Origin: an uncultured Actinomycetes bacterium
GTDB taxonomy: Bacteria > Actinomycetota > Acidimicrobiia > Acidimicrobiales > RAAP-2
NCBI GenBank assembly: GCA_903893955.1
Contig: CAITOG010000132.1
Span: 1 to 15,041, forward strand
Direction of reading: 5' to 3'
Length of the DNA stretch: 15,041 nt
How positions within the stretch are numbered: position 1 is the first letter of the stretch; the number at the start of each line of letters is the position of its first letter. A model generated the notes under the pieces. The model made no database searches and was not told where the DNA came from. It saw nothing but the letters and a program-made list of their open reading frames with translations. Shown piece by piece: positions 1 through 5,568 of the stretch. Both the position numbers and the translations under genes were made by a program.

Positions 1-420
1 ACGAGCGATGGGCTCAAGCTCACCGGACCCATCGCCGAGCTGCTCACGAACGACACTGTCCACCACCCCTGGGAACAGACGGTCGAGAACCCGTCGATGA
101 TTCCAGATGGCTCGTCATGGCTCCTCCTGTTCTCGGCCGGTCTCTGGTACACGAGTGGCTACAGCGAGGCGGTGGCGGTCTGTCAGAGCCCATCGGGGCC
201 GTGTGCGCAGCCGTCATCGAGGTTGCTGCGCAGCTTCCCGTCGGCGGCCGGACCGGCTGGTGGCTCGTTTTTCCAGGTCGGCCCCTCCTCCTACGACATG
301 GCGATCGCCGCATGGGATCCGAGCTGCATCGGGTACGCCTCTGATCCTCAGGGATCGTCGCCACCTGGCTGCACCACAGGTGCGCGCCGGCTCTTCGTCG
401 TCCCGGTCACGGTGCACTGA
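1..420 (+). CDS. GH43-like glycoside hydrolase, C-terminal part (5' end outside window)
   Basis: Frame 1 is open from the first base to the TGA at 418-420, giving 139 visible residues of a protein that starts upstream of the window. The fragment reads like the last blades of a five-bladed beta-propeller glycosidase of family 43. There is a VENPSM motif (about residues 29-34) followed by a WLLLFSAGLWY strand, then SYSE-type and 'GP' strand motifs, then a GGGS/F-like turn (AGGSFFQVG) and a DMAIAAW strand where GH43 proteins usually carry a 'YHAW' motif. Four cysteines, in CQSPSGPC and in a later CIGY...GC pair, suggest disulfides and so an exported protein. The catalytic residues and any signal peptide would lie upstream, so substrate (arabinan, xylan or other) cannot be judged. 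The assignment rests on motif recognition only; a related GH32/68/117 propeller is the main alternative. Confidence 0.6.
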   Translation, partial: TSDGLKLTGPIAELLTNDTVHHPWEQTVENPSMIPDGSSWLLLFSAGLWYTSGYSEAVAVCQSPSGPCAQPSSRLLRSFPSAAGPAGGSFFQVGPSSYDMAIAAWDPSCIGYASDPQGSSPPGCTTGARRLFVVPVTVH

Positions 421-572
421 TGACCGGTGACCACGGATCCGACGGGCGACCGAGCACGCCGGTGCCCTGCGCCGGCTGCGGATCATTGCCAGCCTCGGCG
501 ATCGAGGTCGGCGACGAGGTGGTGTGGCTCTGCGCCGCCTGCGCGGCCTTCGAGGGGCTCTGCTGCCCCTAA
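420..572 (+). CDS. Small zinc-ribbon-like protein (50 aa, two CxxC knuckles)
   Basis: The ATG at 420 shares its A with the TGA stop of the GH43-like gene (TGATG), so translation is probably coupled to that gene. The 50-residue product has CAGC at residues 17-20 and CAAC at 38-41, about 20 residues apart, which is the geometry of a small treble-clef or rubredoxin-like zinc knuckle, and ends with a further Cys-Cys-Pro. There is no signal peptide or membrane segment. The stop at 570-572 lies three bases from the stop of the convergent methyltransferase gene, so the ORF fills its slot exactly. I do not recognise a named family; similar tiny CxxC proteins are often annotated as hypothetical. Function (metal binding, possibly nucleic-acid or protein contact) is inference. 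Confidence 0.6.
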   Translation: MTGDHGSDGRPSTPVPCAGCGSLPASAIEVGDEVVWLCAACAAFEGLCCP

Positions 573-575
573 GGG

Positions 576-1190
576 CTAAGGGGTGGTCGCCCGCAGGCGG
601 GTGAAATAGCTCCACGGTCGAGGACCACGGCCATAGCGTTGGTCCACCTCGGTGACCTCGAAGCCGTTCGACGTGACGAGGCCGACAGGATCTCTGGTCA
701 GGTGGCATCCGCCGGCGAGCTTGACCTCGATCGGGTCAAGCCGTCGTTGCCACCGCGCCACCGATCCGTCGGGTGCTGCGCCGTGCTCGAGGAGGTGCAG
801 CTGTCCTCCGGGGACAAGCACTCGGCGAACCTCGCGCAGCGCCGCGTGGGGGTCGGGCAGGGTGCAGAGCGTGAAAGTGAGCAGCACCCGGTCGCACGAG
901 GCATCGTCGAGATCGATCGCGCCGCCGTCGAGACCCACGTGGGTGATCGGGACCGCCGAGGCGGCGATCCTCGCCTCGGCGATCCTGGTGGCGACCTCGG
1001 ACGGCTCGACCGCCAGTACCTCGGTGACCGTCTTCGGATAGTGGGGCACGTTGGTGCCCGAACCGAAGCCGATCTCGAGGACGCGACCCGTCAGGCCCTC
1101 GGTGGTGGCTTGCCGGAATCCATCGAGCGCGCTGGCCCCACACGTGAGCTCGACCAGTCTCGGCACCAGGGTGCGCTCCCAGAAGCTCAT
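576..1190 (-). CDS. Class I SAM-dependent methyltransferase
   Basis: The 204-residue protein has the Rossmann methyltransferase order. Motif I is VLEIGFGSG (residues 37-45), an acidic residue ends strand 2 (AVEPS, E62), motif IV is FTLCTLPDP (106-114), and the motif V/VI strand is LVPGGQLHLLEHG (125-137). The LLEH and later GCHLTRDP motifs (161-168) are typical of the UbiE/METTL7-like Methyltransf_11 group that acts on small molecules or lipids; the actual acceptor cannot be read from the sequence. The start MSFWERTLVPRL matches the usual N-terminus of that group. No strong Shine-Dalgarno precedes it, and it lies 40 bp after the VOC gene on the same strand, so the two are probably co-transcribed. 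The family is clear; the substrate is unknown. Confidence 0.85.
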   Translation of the reverse strand: MSFWERTLVPRLVELTCGASALDGFRQATTEGLTGRVLEIGFGSGTNVPHYPKTVTEVLAVEPSEVATRIAEARIAASAVPITHVGLDGGAIDLDDASCDRVLLTFTLCTLPDPHAALREVRRVLVPGGQLHLLEHGAAPDGSVARWQRRLDPIEVKLAGGCHLTRDPVGLVTSNGFEVTEVDQRYGRGPRPWSYFTRLRATTP

Positions 1191-1230
1191 GGTGCGACTC
1201 GTCGATGGTCCGTCGATGCCCTGGCCAGGC

Positions 1231-1680
1231 TCAGCGGGCGTCTCGGGCTGCCTCGAGAGCCGCCAGGTCGAGCTTGGACATGCCCATCATCGCCTCATGG
1301 ACACGAGCGCGGGCCTCAGGGTCAGGGTGGCCGAGGAGCGCAGGGAGTCCGGTCGGGACGACCTGCCAGGTCACGCCGAAGGGGTCGGTGAGCCAGCCGC
1401 ATCGACCAGGCTCCCCGCCGGTGGTGAGCGCCTCCCAGAGCCGGTCGACCTCCGCTTGGTCGTCGCACTCGATGAACAGCGAGATGGCAGGGTTGAACGC
1501 CTGGAAGGGTCCGCCCTCGAAGAGCACCAGCTCAAGTGCTCCGATGCGGATGGTGCCTGCCGATCCCGGTCCGCCGGCATCGTTGACGATGACCGCGTCG
1601 TCGCCGAAGGCTTCGGCGTAGAACTCGAGGGCGGCACGGGCATCAGCCTCGAACCACAGGAAAGGGGTGACTGAGCGCAT
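1231..1680 (-). CDS. VOC superfamily protein, PhnB/3-dmu-9_3-mt-like
   Basis: This 149-residue protein begins MRSVTPFLWF, the typical first strand of PhnB-like vicinal-oxygen-chelate proteins. It continues with the YAEAFGD helix, an IGALELVLFEGGPFQAFNPAISLFIEC central strand pair, the diagnostic GWLTDPFGVTWQVVP block (residues 95-109), and an ARVHEAMMGMSKLDLAALEAA helix near the end. The open frame runs much further upstream, but the extra 144 residues are low-complexity, lie antisense to another gene and precede the conserved start, so 1680 is chosen. VOC proteins of this type often bind small ligands or act as lyases or dioxygenases; many have no assigned reaction. It sits 40 bp ahead of the methyltransferase gene, probably as first gene of the pair. 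Confidence 0.85.
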   Translation of the reverse strand: MRSVTPFLWFEADARAALEFYAEAFGDDAVIVNDAGGPGSAGTIRIGALELVLFEGGPFQAFNPAISLFIECDDQAEVDRLWEALTTGGEPGRCGWLTDPFGVTWQVVPTGLPALLGHPDPEARARVHEAMMGMSKLDLAALEAARDAR

Positions 1681-1741
1681 GCGGCAGTCTCGCAGATCTC
1701 TCACGGCCCGGGCAGCGCCGGTGCTCGGAGGCGGCCCGTCG

Positions 1742-1747
1742 TAGGGT
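1742..1747 (+). promoter_or_regulatory. Candidate -10 element (TAGGGT) for the small membrane protein
   Basis: TAGGGT fits the actinobacterial TANNNT -10 pattern and ends eight bases before the ATG at 1756, placing transcription initiation at or within a base or two of the start codon. The G-run in between could instead be a Shine-Dalgarno. No clear -35 hexamer is visible. Confidence 0.35.
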
Positions 1748-1755
1748 CGTGGGGG

Positions 1756-2127
1756 ATGGAACCAGAGGGCGAGAGCTCGCCAGCAGGCGTCGATCTCGTG
1801 CTCGGCGTCTCTGGGTTTGTGGTCCTGCTCGCAGCACTCGTGGTCATCGGCACCCAGATCATCGCCACCGATGCGGTCTATGGCACCCGGGTCGCGTGGT
1901 TGCTCTCGGTGGTGATGCCGCTGCTGGTGGTGGCTGCAGTGCTGAGCGGCGCAGCGATGCGACGAGCCCGACGCCATGGCGTTGCTGCGACCTGGGTGCG
2001 CCTCATGATCGCGGTGACGTTGGTGGCTGGTGGGCTCGCCCTCGCTCCGGTCGCCGTCGTGATCCTGATCGGGATCTTCTACGGCTTCTTGTTCGTCACC
2101 TTCGAGCTCCACAAGCTCGTGAGCTGA
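1756..2127 (+). CDS. Small integral membrane protein (123 aa), unknown function
   Basis: After a short acidic N-terminus (MEPEGESS) the protein has hydrophobic segments at about residues 13-34 and 46-67, and a long hydrophobic stretch at about 82-117 that could be one or two helices, giving three or four membrane spans. A basic loop RRARRHG (about 69-75) separates spans 2 and 3 and should be cytoplasmic by the positive-inside rule. It ends FVTFELHKLVS. There is no catalytic motif and I do not recognise the family. The gene is divergent from the VOC gene (75 bp between starts) and converges on the decarboxylase gene with only six bases between the stops. The start is supported by a G-rich stretch directly before the ATG and by the -10-like TAGGGT. 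Confidence 0.65.
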   Translation: MEPEGESSPAGVDLVLGVSGFVVLLAALVVIGTQIIATDAVYGTRVAWLLSVVMPLLVVAAVLSGAAMRRARRHGVAATWVRLMIAVTLVAGGLALAPVAVVILIGIFYGFLFVTFELHKLVS

Positions 2128-2133
2128 TGGCGG

Positions 2134-3357
2134 TCAGGAGTAGCGAGGCACCTCGCCTCGACCAACTGGCCGTTGCGCCACTGCACCAGCGATGGCTTCG
2201 ACGAGCTCGTCGACCACGAGGCGGTGGGCAGGCGAGAGCATGAGATGGAGACCGACCGGGTCGGTGTTGCGATTGAGGTACCACCCCTGCTCTTCAAGCA
2301 GGTCGGCCACCCCGTAAAGGTCGACGGTGCTGCTGGTCACTGCCAGGAGGGGACCGATCGGGTCGCCGACGATCTCAAGGCCCTCGATGGCCTTGATCCC
2401 CGCACGGAGTCGGGCAGTGGTCGAGCGCAGCTCCTCGACCAGCGAGCGATACCCATCTCGACCGAGATACTCGATGACGGCCCAGGCGGCGATGATCGGC
2501 GCTGCAGCACGAGCACCTGCGATGGCAGGGGTGGCGTAGAGCCCTGCGCCCCACTGGTCGTAGAAGAAGGGTTGGAGGCGAGCCCAGCTGTCGTCTCGAT
2601 GGAGGACGGCGGAGGCGCCCTTCGGGACATAGCCGTACTTGTGGACGTCCACAGAGATCGTGGTCACACCCTCGACCCGGAAGTCCCATGGTGGGATGTC
2701 CTCACCGAGCTCCTCCAAGAACGGGAGGATGAAGCCGCCGATGCACGCGTCGACGTGGCAGTCGATGCCTCGCTCCAGGGCCAGGCCAGCTAGCTCGGCG
2801 ACCGGGTCGAGCACGCCGTGGGGGTAGGAGTACGCATTGGCCACGATCACGCAGGTCTCGTCGGTCACGAGCGAGCGCGCTGCGTCGACGTCGGCTCGGT
2901 AGCCGTCATCGAGTGGGATCTGGACGAAGTCCATCTCGAAGAGGTGCGCAGCCTTGGCATAGGCGGGGTGGGCCGAGGCAGGTGCCAAGATCATCGGACG
3001 CTCGATGCCCCGGGCCTGGGCTCGCGACCTTGAGGTGAGCATCGACATGAGGATCGACTCAGTGCCGCCTGAGGTCATCGAGCCCGGCGGGACGGCGCGG
3101 AGTTCTCGATGCAGCAGCGTCGAGATGCTGTTGAGGAGCTCGCGCTCTATGGACGCCTGCTCCCTGAAGCGCAGCGGATTGAGCGCGTTCGAGAAGAGGT
3201 ACCGGTCGTAGACCGATCGCACCAGGTCCTCGATCTCCTCGTGCCCCGTGGGGTACACCAGGCCGAAGAGGTGGGCACCGTGGACATCAGGATCGATTCC
3301 TCGACGCTCATCGAGCTGGGTGAGGATGTCATCGACGCCGCGCGGGGTCTGGTTCAT
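2134..3357 (-). CDS. PLP-dependent lyase/decarboxylase of the sphingosine-1-phosphate lyase type
   Basis: This 407-residue fold-type I PLP enzyme carries MTSGGTESILMSM (residues 94-106, phosphate-binding turn), a SAHPAYAKA block with the cofactor-stacking histidine (H130), YSYPHG (177-181), HVDACIGGF (201-209) with the Asp that pairs with the PLP nitrogen, and SVDVHKYGYVPKG (235-247) with the Schiff-base lysine K240. The combination YPHG + HVDACIGGF + DVHKYGYVPKG resembles Dpl1/S1P lyases more than glutamate decarboxylases, though both belong to the group II decarboxylase family. No N-terminal membrane anchor is present, unlike eukaryotic S1P lyase. The open frame extends 22 codons further upstream, but ATG 3357 has a GGAGG about nine bases before it and is preferred. 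Substrate (phosphorylated long-chain base, amino acid or other) is not decided by sequence. Confidence 0.85.
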   Translation of the reverse strand: MNQTPRGVDDILTQLDERRGIDPDVHGAHLFGLVYPTGHEEIEDLVRSVYDRYLFSNALNPLRFREQASIERELLNSISTLLHRELRAVPPGSMTSGGTESILMSMLTSRSRAQARGIERPMILAPASAHPAYAKAAHLFEMDFVQIPLDDGYRADVDAARSLVTDETCVIVANAYSYPHGVLDPVAELAGLALERGIDCHVDACIGGFILPFLEELGEDIPPWDFRVEGVTTISVDVHKYGYVPKGASAVLHRDDSWARLQPFFYDQWGAGLYATPAIAGARAAAPIIAAWAVIEYLGRDGYRSLVEELRSTTARLRAGIKAIEGLEIVGDPIGPLLAVTSSTVDLYGVADLLEEQGWYLNRNTDPVGLHLMLSPAHRLVVDELVEAIAGAVAQRPVGRGEVPRYS

Positions 3358-3377
3358 GCTGCGCGCCTCCGAGCAGT

Positions 3378-3399
3378 TGTGGTCGTTGGGTGCACCACA
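3378..3399. repeat. Inverted repeat upstream of the PLP lyase gene
   Basis: TGTGGT (3378-3383) and ACCACA (3394-3399) are perfect 6-bp arms separated by ten bases, with arm centres 16 bp apart. The pair lies about 20-40 bp before the start of the PLP lyase gene, so it could be an operator or a 5' leader hairpin. The spacer and right arm also contain the 8-bp palindrome GGTGCACC (3389-3396). Chance occurrence is possible. Confidence 0.25.
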
Positions 3400-3451
3400 G
3401 TGTTGCGCACGTCGAGTCACCAAGAGACCATTCGACCGGGACCGACGGCGG

Positions 3452-3466
3452 CTCCCACCTGGGGAG
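3452..3466 (-). terminator. Possible terminator hairpin after tRNA-Phe
   Basis: Arms CTCCC (3452-3456) and GGGAG (3462-3466) flank a five-base loop, seven bases beyond the 3' end of tRNA-Phe on its strand. There is no T-run after it, so it may equally be an RNA-processing structure. Confidence 0.25.
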
Positions 3467-3472
3467 TCACTC

Positions 3473-3548
3473 TGGTGGTCGAGACCGGCGTCGATCCGGT
3501 GACCTCACGCTTTTCAGGCGTGCGCTCTGCCAACTGAGCTACTCGACC
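3473..3548 (-). tRNA. tRNA-Phe(GAA)
   Basis: The reverse complement folds into a full cloverleaf of 76 nt: acceptor stem GGTCGAG/CTCGACC, D stem GCTC/GAGC, anticodon stem CACGC/GCGTG around loop CTGAAAA (anticodon GAA, Phe), T stem ACCGG/CCGGT, discriminator A and an encoded CCA tail. The T loop reads ATCGACG, so position 54 is A rather than the near-universal T. All stems pair perfectly, so the gene looks intact. It lies 31 bp downstream of tRNA-Asp and is very likely co-transcribed with it. Confidence 0.95.
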
Positions 3549-3579
3549 TCGCAACGTCGCCTCGAGAGGCGGTGTTGAG

Positions 3580-3654
3580 CGGACCTGACGGGATTTGAAC
3601 CCGCGACCTCCGCCTTGACAGGGCGGCGTGCACTCCAGACTGCACCACAGGTCC
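3580..3654 (-). tRNA. tRNA-Asp(GTC)
   Basis: The reverse complement gives acceptor stem GGACCTG/CAGGTCC, D stem GTGC/GCAC with a ten-base loop, anticodon stem CCGCC/GGCGG around CTGTCAA (anticodon GTC, Asp), T stem GCGGG/CCCGT with the canonical loop TTCAAAT, and discriminator G as expected for Asp. The CCA end is not encoded (the next bases are CTC), unlike the neighbouring tRNA-Phe, so CCA must be added enzymatically. An Asp-Phe order, often preceded by tRNA-Glu, is common in actinobacteria; no tRNA-Glu is visible upstream here. Confidence 0.95.
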
Positions 3655-3698
3655 TGGAACCTTCCCGCCACGGACCCGAGAGCACGAGGCGGGCTTTC

Positions 3699-3704
3699 AC
3701 TCTA
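3699..3704 (-). promoter_or_regulatory. Candidate -10 element (TAGAGT) for the tRNA-Asp/tRNA-Phe transcript
   Basis: On the minus strand TAGAGT, preceded by TG, lies 45 bp before the first base of tRNA-Asp, a normal 5' leader length. No convincing -35 hexamer is found at 16-18 bp. The call rests on position and the TANNNT pattern. Confidence 0.3.
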
Positions 3705-3848
3705 CACCGCGGCCGGAGGGTGGTCGTCAGGTACCTGCCACGATTCGTCGACCGCTGGTGGCGCCACGACGAGCGAAGGAGGGACGAGTCACTGCGCTGC
3801 CATGGGATAGTTCGCAGGGAAACGGCGACAGACCGCCACGGGAGGCCG

Positions 3849-4628
3849 TCAGTCGAACAGGTCGGGATCGCTGCGCGAGATCTCGTCGAAGAGAGGCTGG
3901 AAAGAGAACCAGCCCGCCGCGCTGGTGCCGATGTGGTCGCGCGTGTAGCGGGCGTCTGCATCCGGGATGTGGTGCGGGGTGCCCGCCGCCTCAGCGATCA
4001 GCTGGGCCTGCGCGGACCGCTCCATGGTGATGAACCACCACGCTGCCTCGTCGACGGTGGTGCCGACCGTGAAGAGGCCGTGGTTGCGGTGGATAGCGGC
4101 CTTGTGTGAACCCAGTCCTTCGGCGAGCGCGACACCGGCCTCCTCTTCGAGCACGATCTTGCCGCCGTACTCGCTCACGATGACGTGGTCCTCGAAGAAC
4201 GCGCAGGCATCCTGGGTGATGGGGTCGAGGGTTCGGCCAAGCGACGAGAGCGCCTTGCCGTAGAGCGAGTGGGCATGGGCAGCGGCGACCACGTCAGGAC
4301 GTGCCTTGTGAACAGCAGCGTGGATGACGAAGGCCGCTCGATTCACCGGCGCGTCACCGATCACGACATTTCCCTCGTGATCGACGAGGATCAGGTCTGA
4401 CACTCGAACGTGGCGGAAGCTCATCCCGAATGGGTTGACCCAGAAGCGGTCGGGGTACTCCGGATCGCGTGCGGTGATGTGGCCCGCGACGCCCTCCCCG
4501 AAGCCGAGCCGACCGAAGAGGCGAAGGGCAGCCGCCAACTTGGTCTTTCGCTCGTTGCGCTCGGCATCGATCGAGCTTGCCGCTCTCGGACCGTCATCTC
4601 GTGTCCGTTGTGCTGTTGCGGTGCTCAT
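3849..4628 (-). CDS. Class II aldolase/adducin-domain protein
   Basis: This 259-residue protein has the class II aldolase/adducin fold motifs: GEGVAGHITARDPE (residues 44-57), the FWVNPFG strand (62-68), VIHAAVHKARPDVVAAAHAHS (101-121) with zinc ligands H118 and H120, a QDACAFFEDH block (139-148), and RNHGLFTVG (181-189) with the third zinc ligand H183. Length and block order match the adducin-like subfamily found in bacteria and fungi, rather than L-fuculose-phosphate aldolase (about 215 aa). Where FucA has a catalytic Glu before the first His block, this protein has PVNRAAF, so an aldol cleavage cannot be assumed. The start ATG lies inside a 14-bp tandem repeat (see 4624-4665) with GGGGGAG just before it. 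It is 56 bp downstream of the GT2 gene on the same strand, and a separate -10-like TAGCAT lies in that gap. Confidence 0.85.
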   Translation of the reverse strand: MSTATAQRTRDDGPRAASSIDAERNERKTKLAAALRLFGRLGFGEGVAGHITARDPEYPDRFWVNPFGMSFRHVRVSDLILVDHEGNVVIGDAPVNRAAFVIHAAVHKARPDVVAAAHAHSLYGKALSSLGRTLDPITQDACAFFEDHVIVSEYGGKIVLEEEAGVALAEGLGSHKAAIHRNHGLFTVGTTVDEAAWWFITMERSAQAQLIAEAAGTPHHIPDADARYTRDHIGTSAAGWFSFQPLFDEISRSDPDLFD

Positions 4629-4665
4629 TGGCTCCCCCTCATTGGTTCCCGCTCATCGGCTTCCT
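4624..4665. repeat. Three tandem 14-bp repeats over the aldolase-like gene start
   Basis: On the plus strand the units are CTCATTGGCTCCCC (4624-4637), CTCATTGGTTCCCG (4638-4651) and CTCATCGGCTTCCT (4652-4665). On the coding (minus) strand each unit supplies a purine-rich Shine-Dalgarno-like run followed by an ATG. The copy nearest the gene contains its real start codon. The repeats fill most of the 56-bp gap between the GT2 and aldolase-like genes. Confidence 0.8.
4625..4656 (-). other. Two five-codon mini-ORFs coupled by ATGA overlaps to the aldolase-like gene
   Basis: Because each repeat is 14 bp, the ATG in each unit opens a five-codon ORF whose TGA overlaps the next ATG as ATGA. The first, 4656-4639, encodes MSGNQ; the second, 4642-4625, encodes MRGSQ; the last TGA overlaps the true start at 4628-4626. 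Purine-rich runs GAGGAAG, CGGGAA and GGGGGAG precede the three ATGs in turn. Whether ribosomes use the upstream ATGs is inference; the overlaps themselves are read directly. Confidence 0.5.
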
Positions 4666-4669
4666 CAGA

Positions 4670-4675
4670 ATGCTA
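4670..4675 (-). promoter_or_regulatory. Candidate -10 element (TAGCAT) before the mini-ORFs
   Basis: On the minus strand TAGCAT (TANNNT) ends 13 bases before the first mini-ORF ATG, leaving room for a short leader with GAGGAAG. No -35 is evident. It would let the aldolase-like gene be transcribed separately from the GT2 gene. Confidence 0.25.
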
Positions 4676-4684
4676 GGTCGATCC

Positions 4685-5485
4685 CTAGGAGCGAAGCACC
4701 CGACGAAAGGCTCTGAACGCATGGCGCCACACCCAGACGCGTTGACGCAGTGTCGCCATCTGGACCGATTCGCCGCGTCCTGTTGCCATGGCGAGTCGAG
4801 CTTCTGAGATCGCCGCCTTGTCGTCACCGTTCATAAGCTTGCTCTGCGTGATCTGGGTCGAGTGGATCCGGTAAGAGCACAGGACGTCCGTGAGGTTGTC
4901 CACCCTGCCGATACCCGCCAACCTGAGCCAGAGCGCGTGGTCCTGAGCCAGGACAGCGCGCTCGTCGTAGCCCCCCACTGCATCGAAGGCGTCCCTTTTG
5001 AACATCGTCGTTGAATGGATGAACGGACATCTCCATCGGAGCGCGCTCATGACGTCCTTCTCGCCGGTTGGCACGGTCCACGGACCCAACTCATGACCAT
5101 CGACGTCGATTCGGATCGCCTGGCCTCCGAGCAGCACCAGCCGAGGATCGCGTGCGAAGCGCTCCACCTGTCGTGCGACTCGCTCCGGGTGGGCGAGATC
5201 GTCGTGATCGAGGGGAGCGACGAGCGAGCCGCTGGACGCGGCCGTAGCGATGTTGCGAGGGCGAGCTGCGTGACCCGAAGTGCTCTGCAACCTGATCACC
5301 TTGAGACGAGGGTCGTCGATGGCCGATGCGATGGCGGCGGTCTCGTCGCGGCTCCCATCGTCGACCACGATGACCTCGATGTGCTCGTAGGTCTGGGAGA
5401 GCGCACTGTCGATGGTCTCCCGAACGAACGCTTGGCCATCGCACGTTGGGATGATGATCGACACGAGCGGGGAAGGGTCGACCAT
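4685..5485 (-). CDS. Family 2 glycosyltransferase
   Basis: This 266-residue GT-A fold enzyme transfers a sugar from a nucleotide-activated donor in the cytoplasm. Motifs in order are VSIIIPT (residues 8-14), VDDGSRDET (41-49), the metal-binding DXD within PLDHDD (91-96), a CPFIHSTTMFKRDAF acceptor-side segment (153-167), GGYDE (171-175), and QDHALWLRL (181-189), where most relatives have ED; D182 is in the catalytic-base position. There are no membrane segments; the C-terminus is basic (RVWVWRHAFRAFRRVLRS) and amphipathic and may bind the membrane surface. Length fits a single-domain GT2. Start MVDPSP is close to the first strand and preceded by AAGGA. It is divergent from the TSUP exporter and upstream of the aldolase-like gene. 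Acceptor and sugar are unknown. Confidence 0.9.
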   Translation of the reverse strand: MVDPSPLVSIIIPTCDGQAFVRETIDSALSQTYEHIEVIVVDDGSRDETAAIASAIDDPRLKVIRLQSTSGHAARPRNIATAASSGSLVAPLDHDDLAHPERVARQVERFARDPRLVLLGGQAIRIDVDGHELGPWTVPTGEKDVMSALRWRCPFIHSTTMFKRDAFDAVGGYDERAVLAQDHALWLRLAGIGRVDNLTDVLCSYRIHSTQITQSKLMNGDDKAAISEARLAMATGRGESVQMATLRQRVWVWRHAFRAFRRVLRS

Positions 5486-5494
5486 TTGTCCTTG

Positions 5495-5500
5495 ACTCTA
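5495..5500 (-). promoter_or_regulatory. Candidate -10 element (TAGAGT) for the GT2 gene
   Basis: Minus-strand TAGAGT ends nine bases before the GT2 ATG, so the transcript would start at or just before the start codon. AAGGA lies in the interval and could act as Shine-Dalgarno if initiation occurs slightly upstream. No -35 is seen. Confidence 0.35.
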
Positions 5501-5545
5501 CTTTGCTGGCTATGAGACCCCTTCTGACACCGTCCATCGCCACAG

Positions 5546-5555
5546 GCCTCGAGGC
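5546..5555. repeat. 10-bp perfect palindrome in the GT2/TSUP divergent region
   Basis: GCCTCGAGGC is its own reverse complement and lies near the middle of the 119-bp region between two divergent starts. It could be a regulator half-site pair but is short and CG-rich, so chance is a real alternative. Confidence 0.2.
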
Positions 5556-5568
5556 ACCATGTGATTCC

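Noticed and set aside
639..1391. 250-residue plus-strand open frame
   Set aside because: Antisense to the methyltransferase and VOC genes, charged low-complexity sequence; a shadow of high-GC coding DNA.
1681..2112. 144-residue N-terminal extension of the VOC protein frame
   Set aside because: It is antisense to the membrane protein gene, low-complexity and charged, and precedes a typical VOC start at 1680.
3358..3423. 22-codon upstream extension of the PLP lyase
   Set aside because: No family similarity and no good ribosome binding site, whereas ATG 3357 has a GGAGG at normal distance.
3664..3693. CCCGCC/GGCGGG hairpin followed by CTTTC as plus-strand terminator
   Set aside because: No plus-strand gene ends before it; it lies in the 5' leader of tRNA-Asp on the other strand and is probably incidental.
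4673..4688. CTAGG/CCTAG hairpin at the GT2 stop as terminator
   Set aside because: Only five weak base pairs, no T-run, and it overlaps the stop codon and a possible -10 box.
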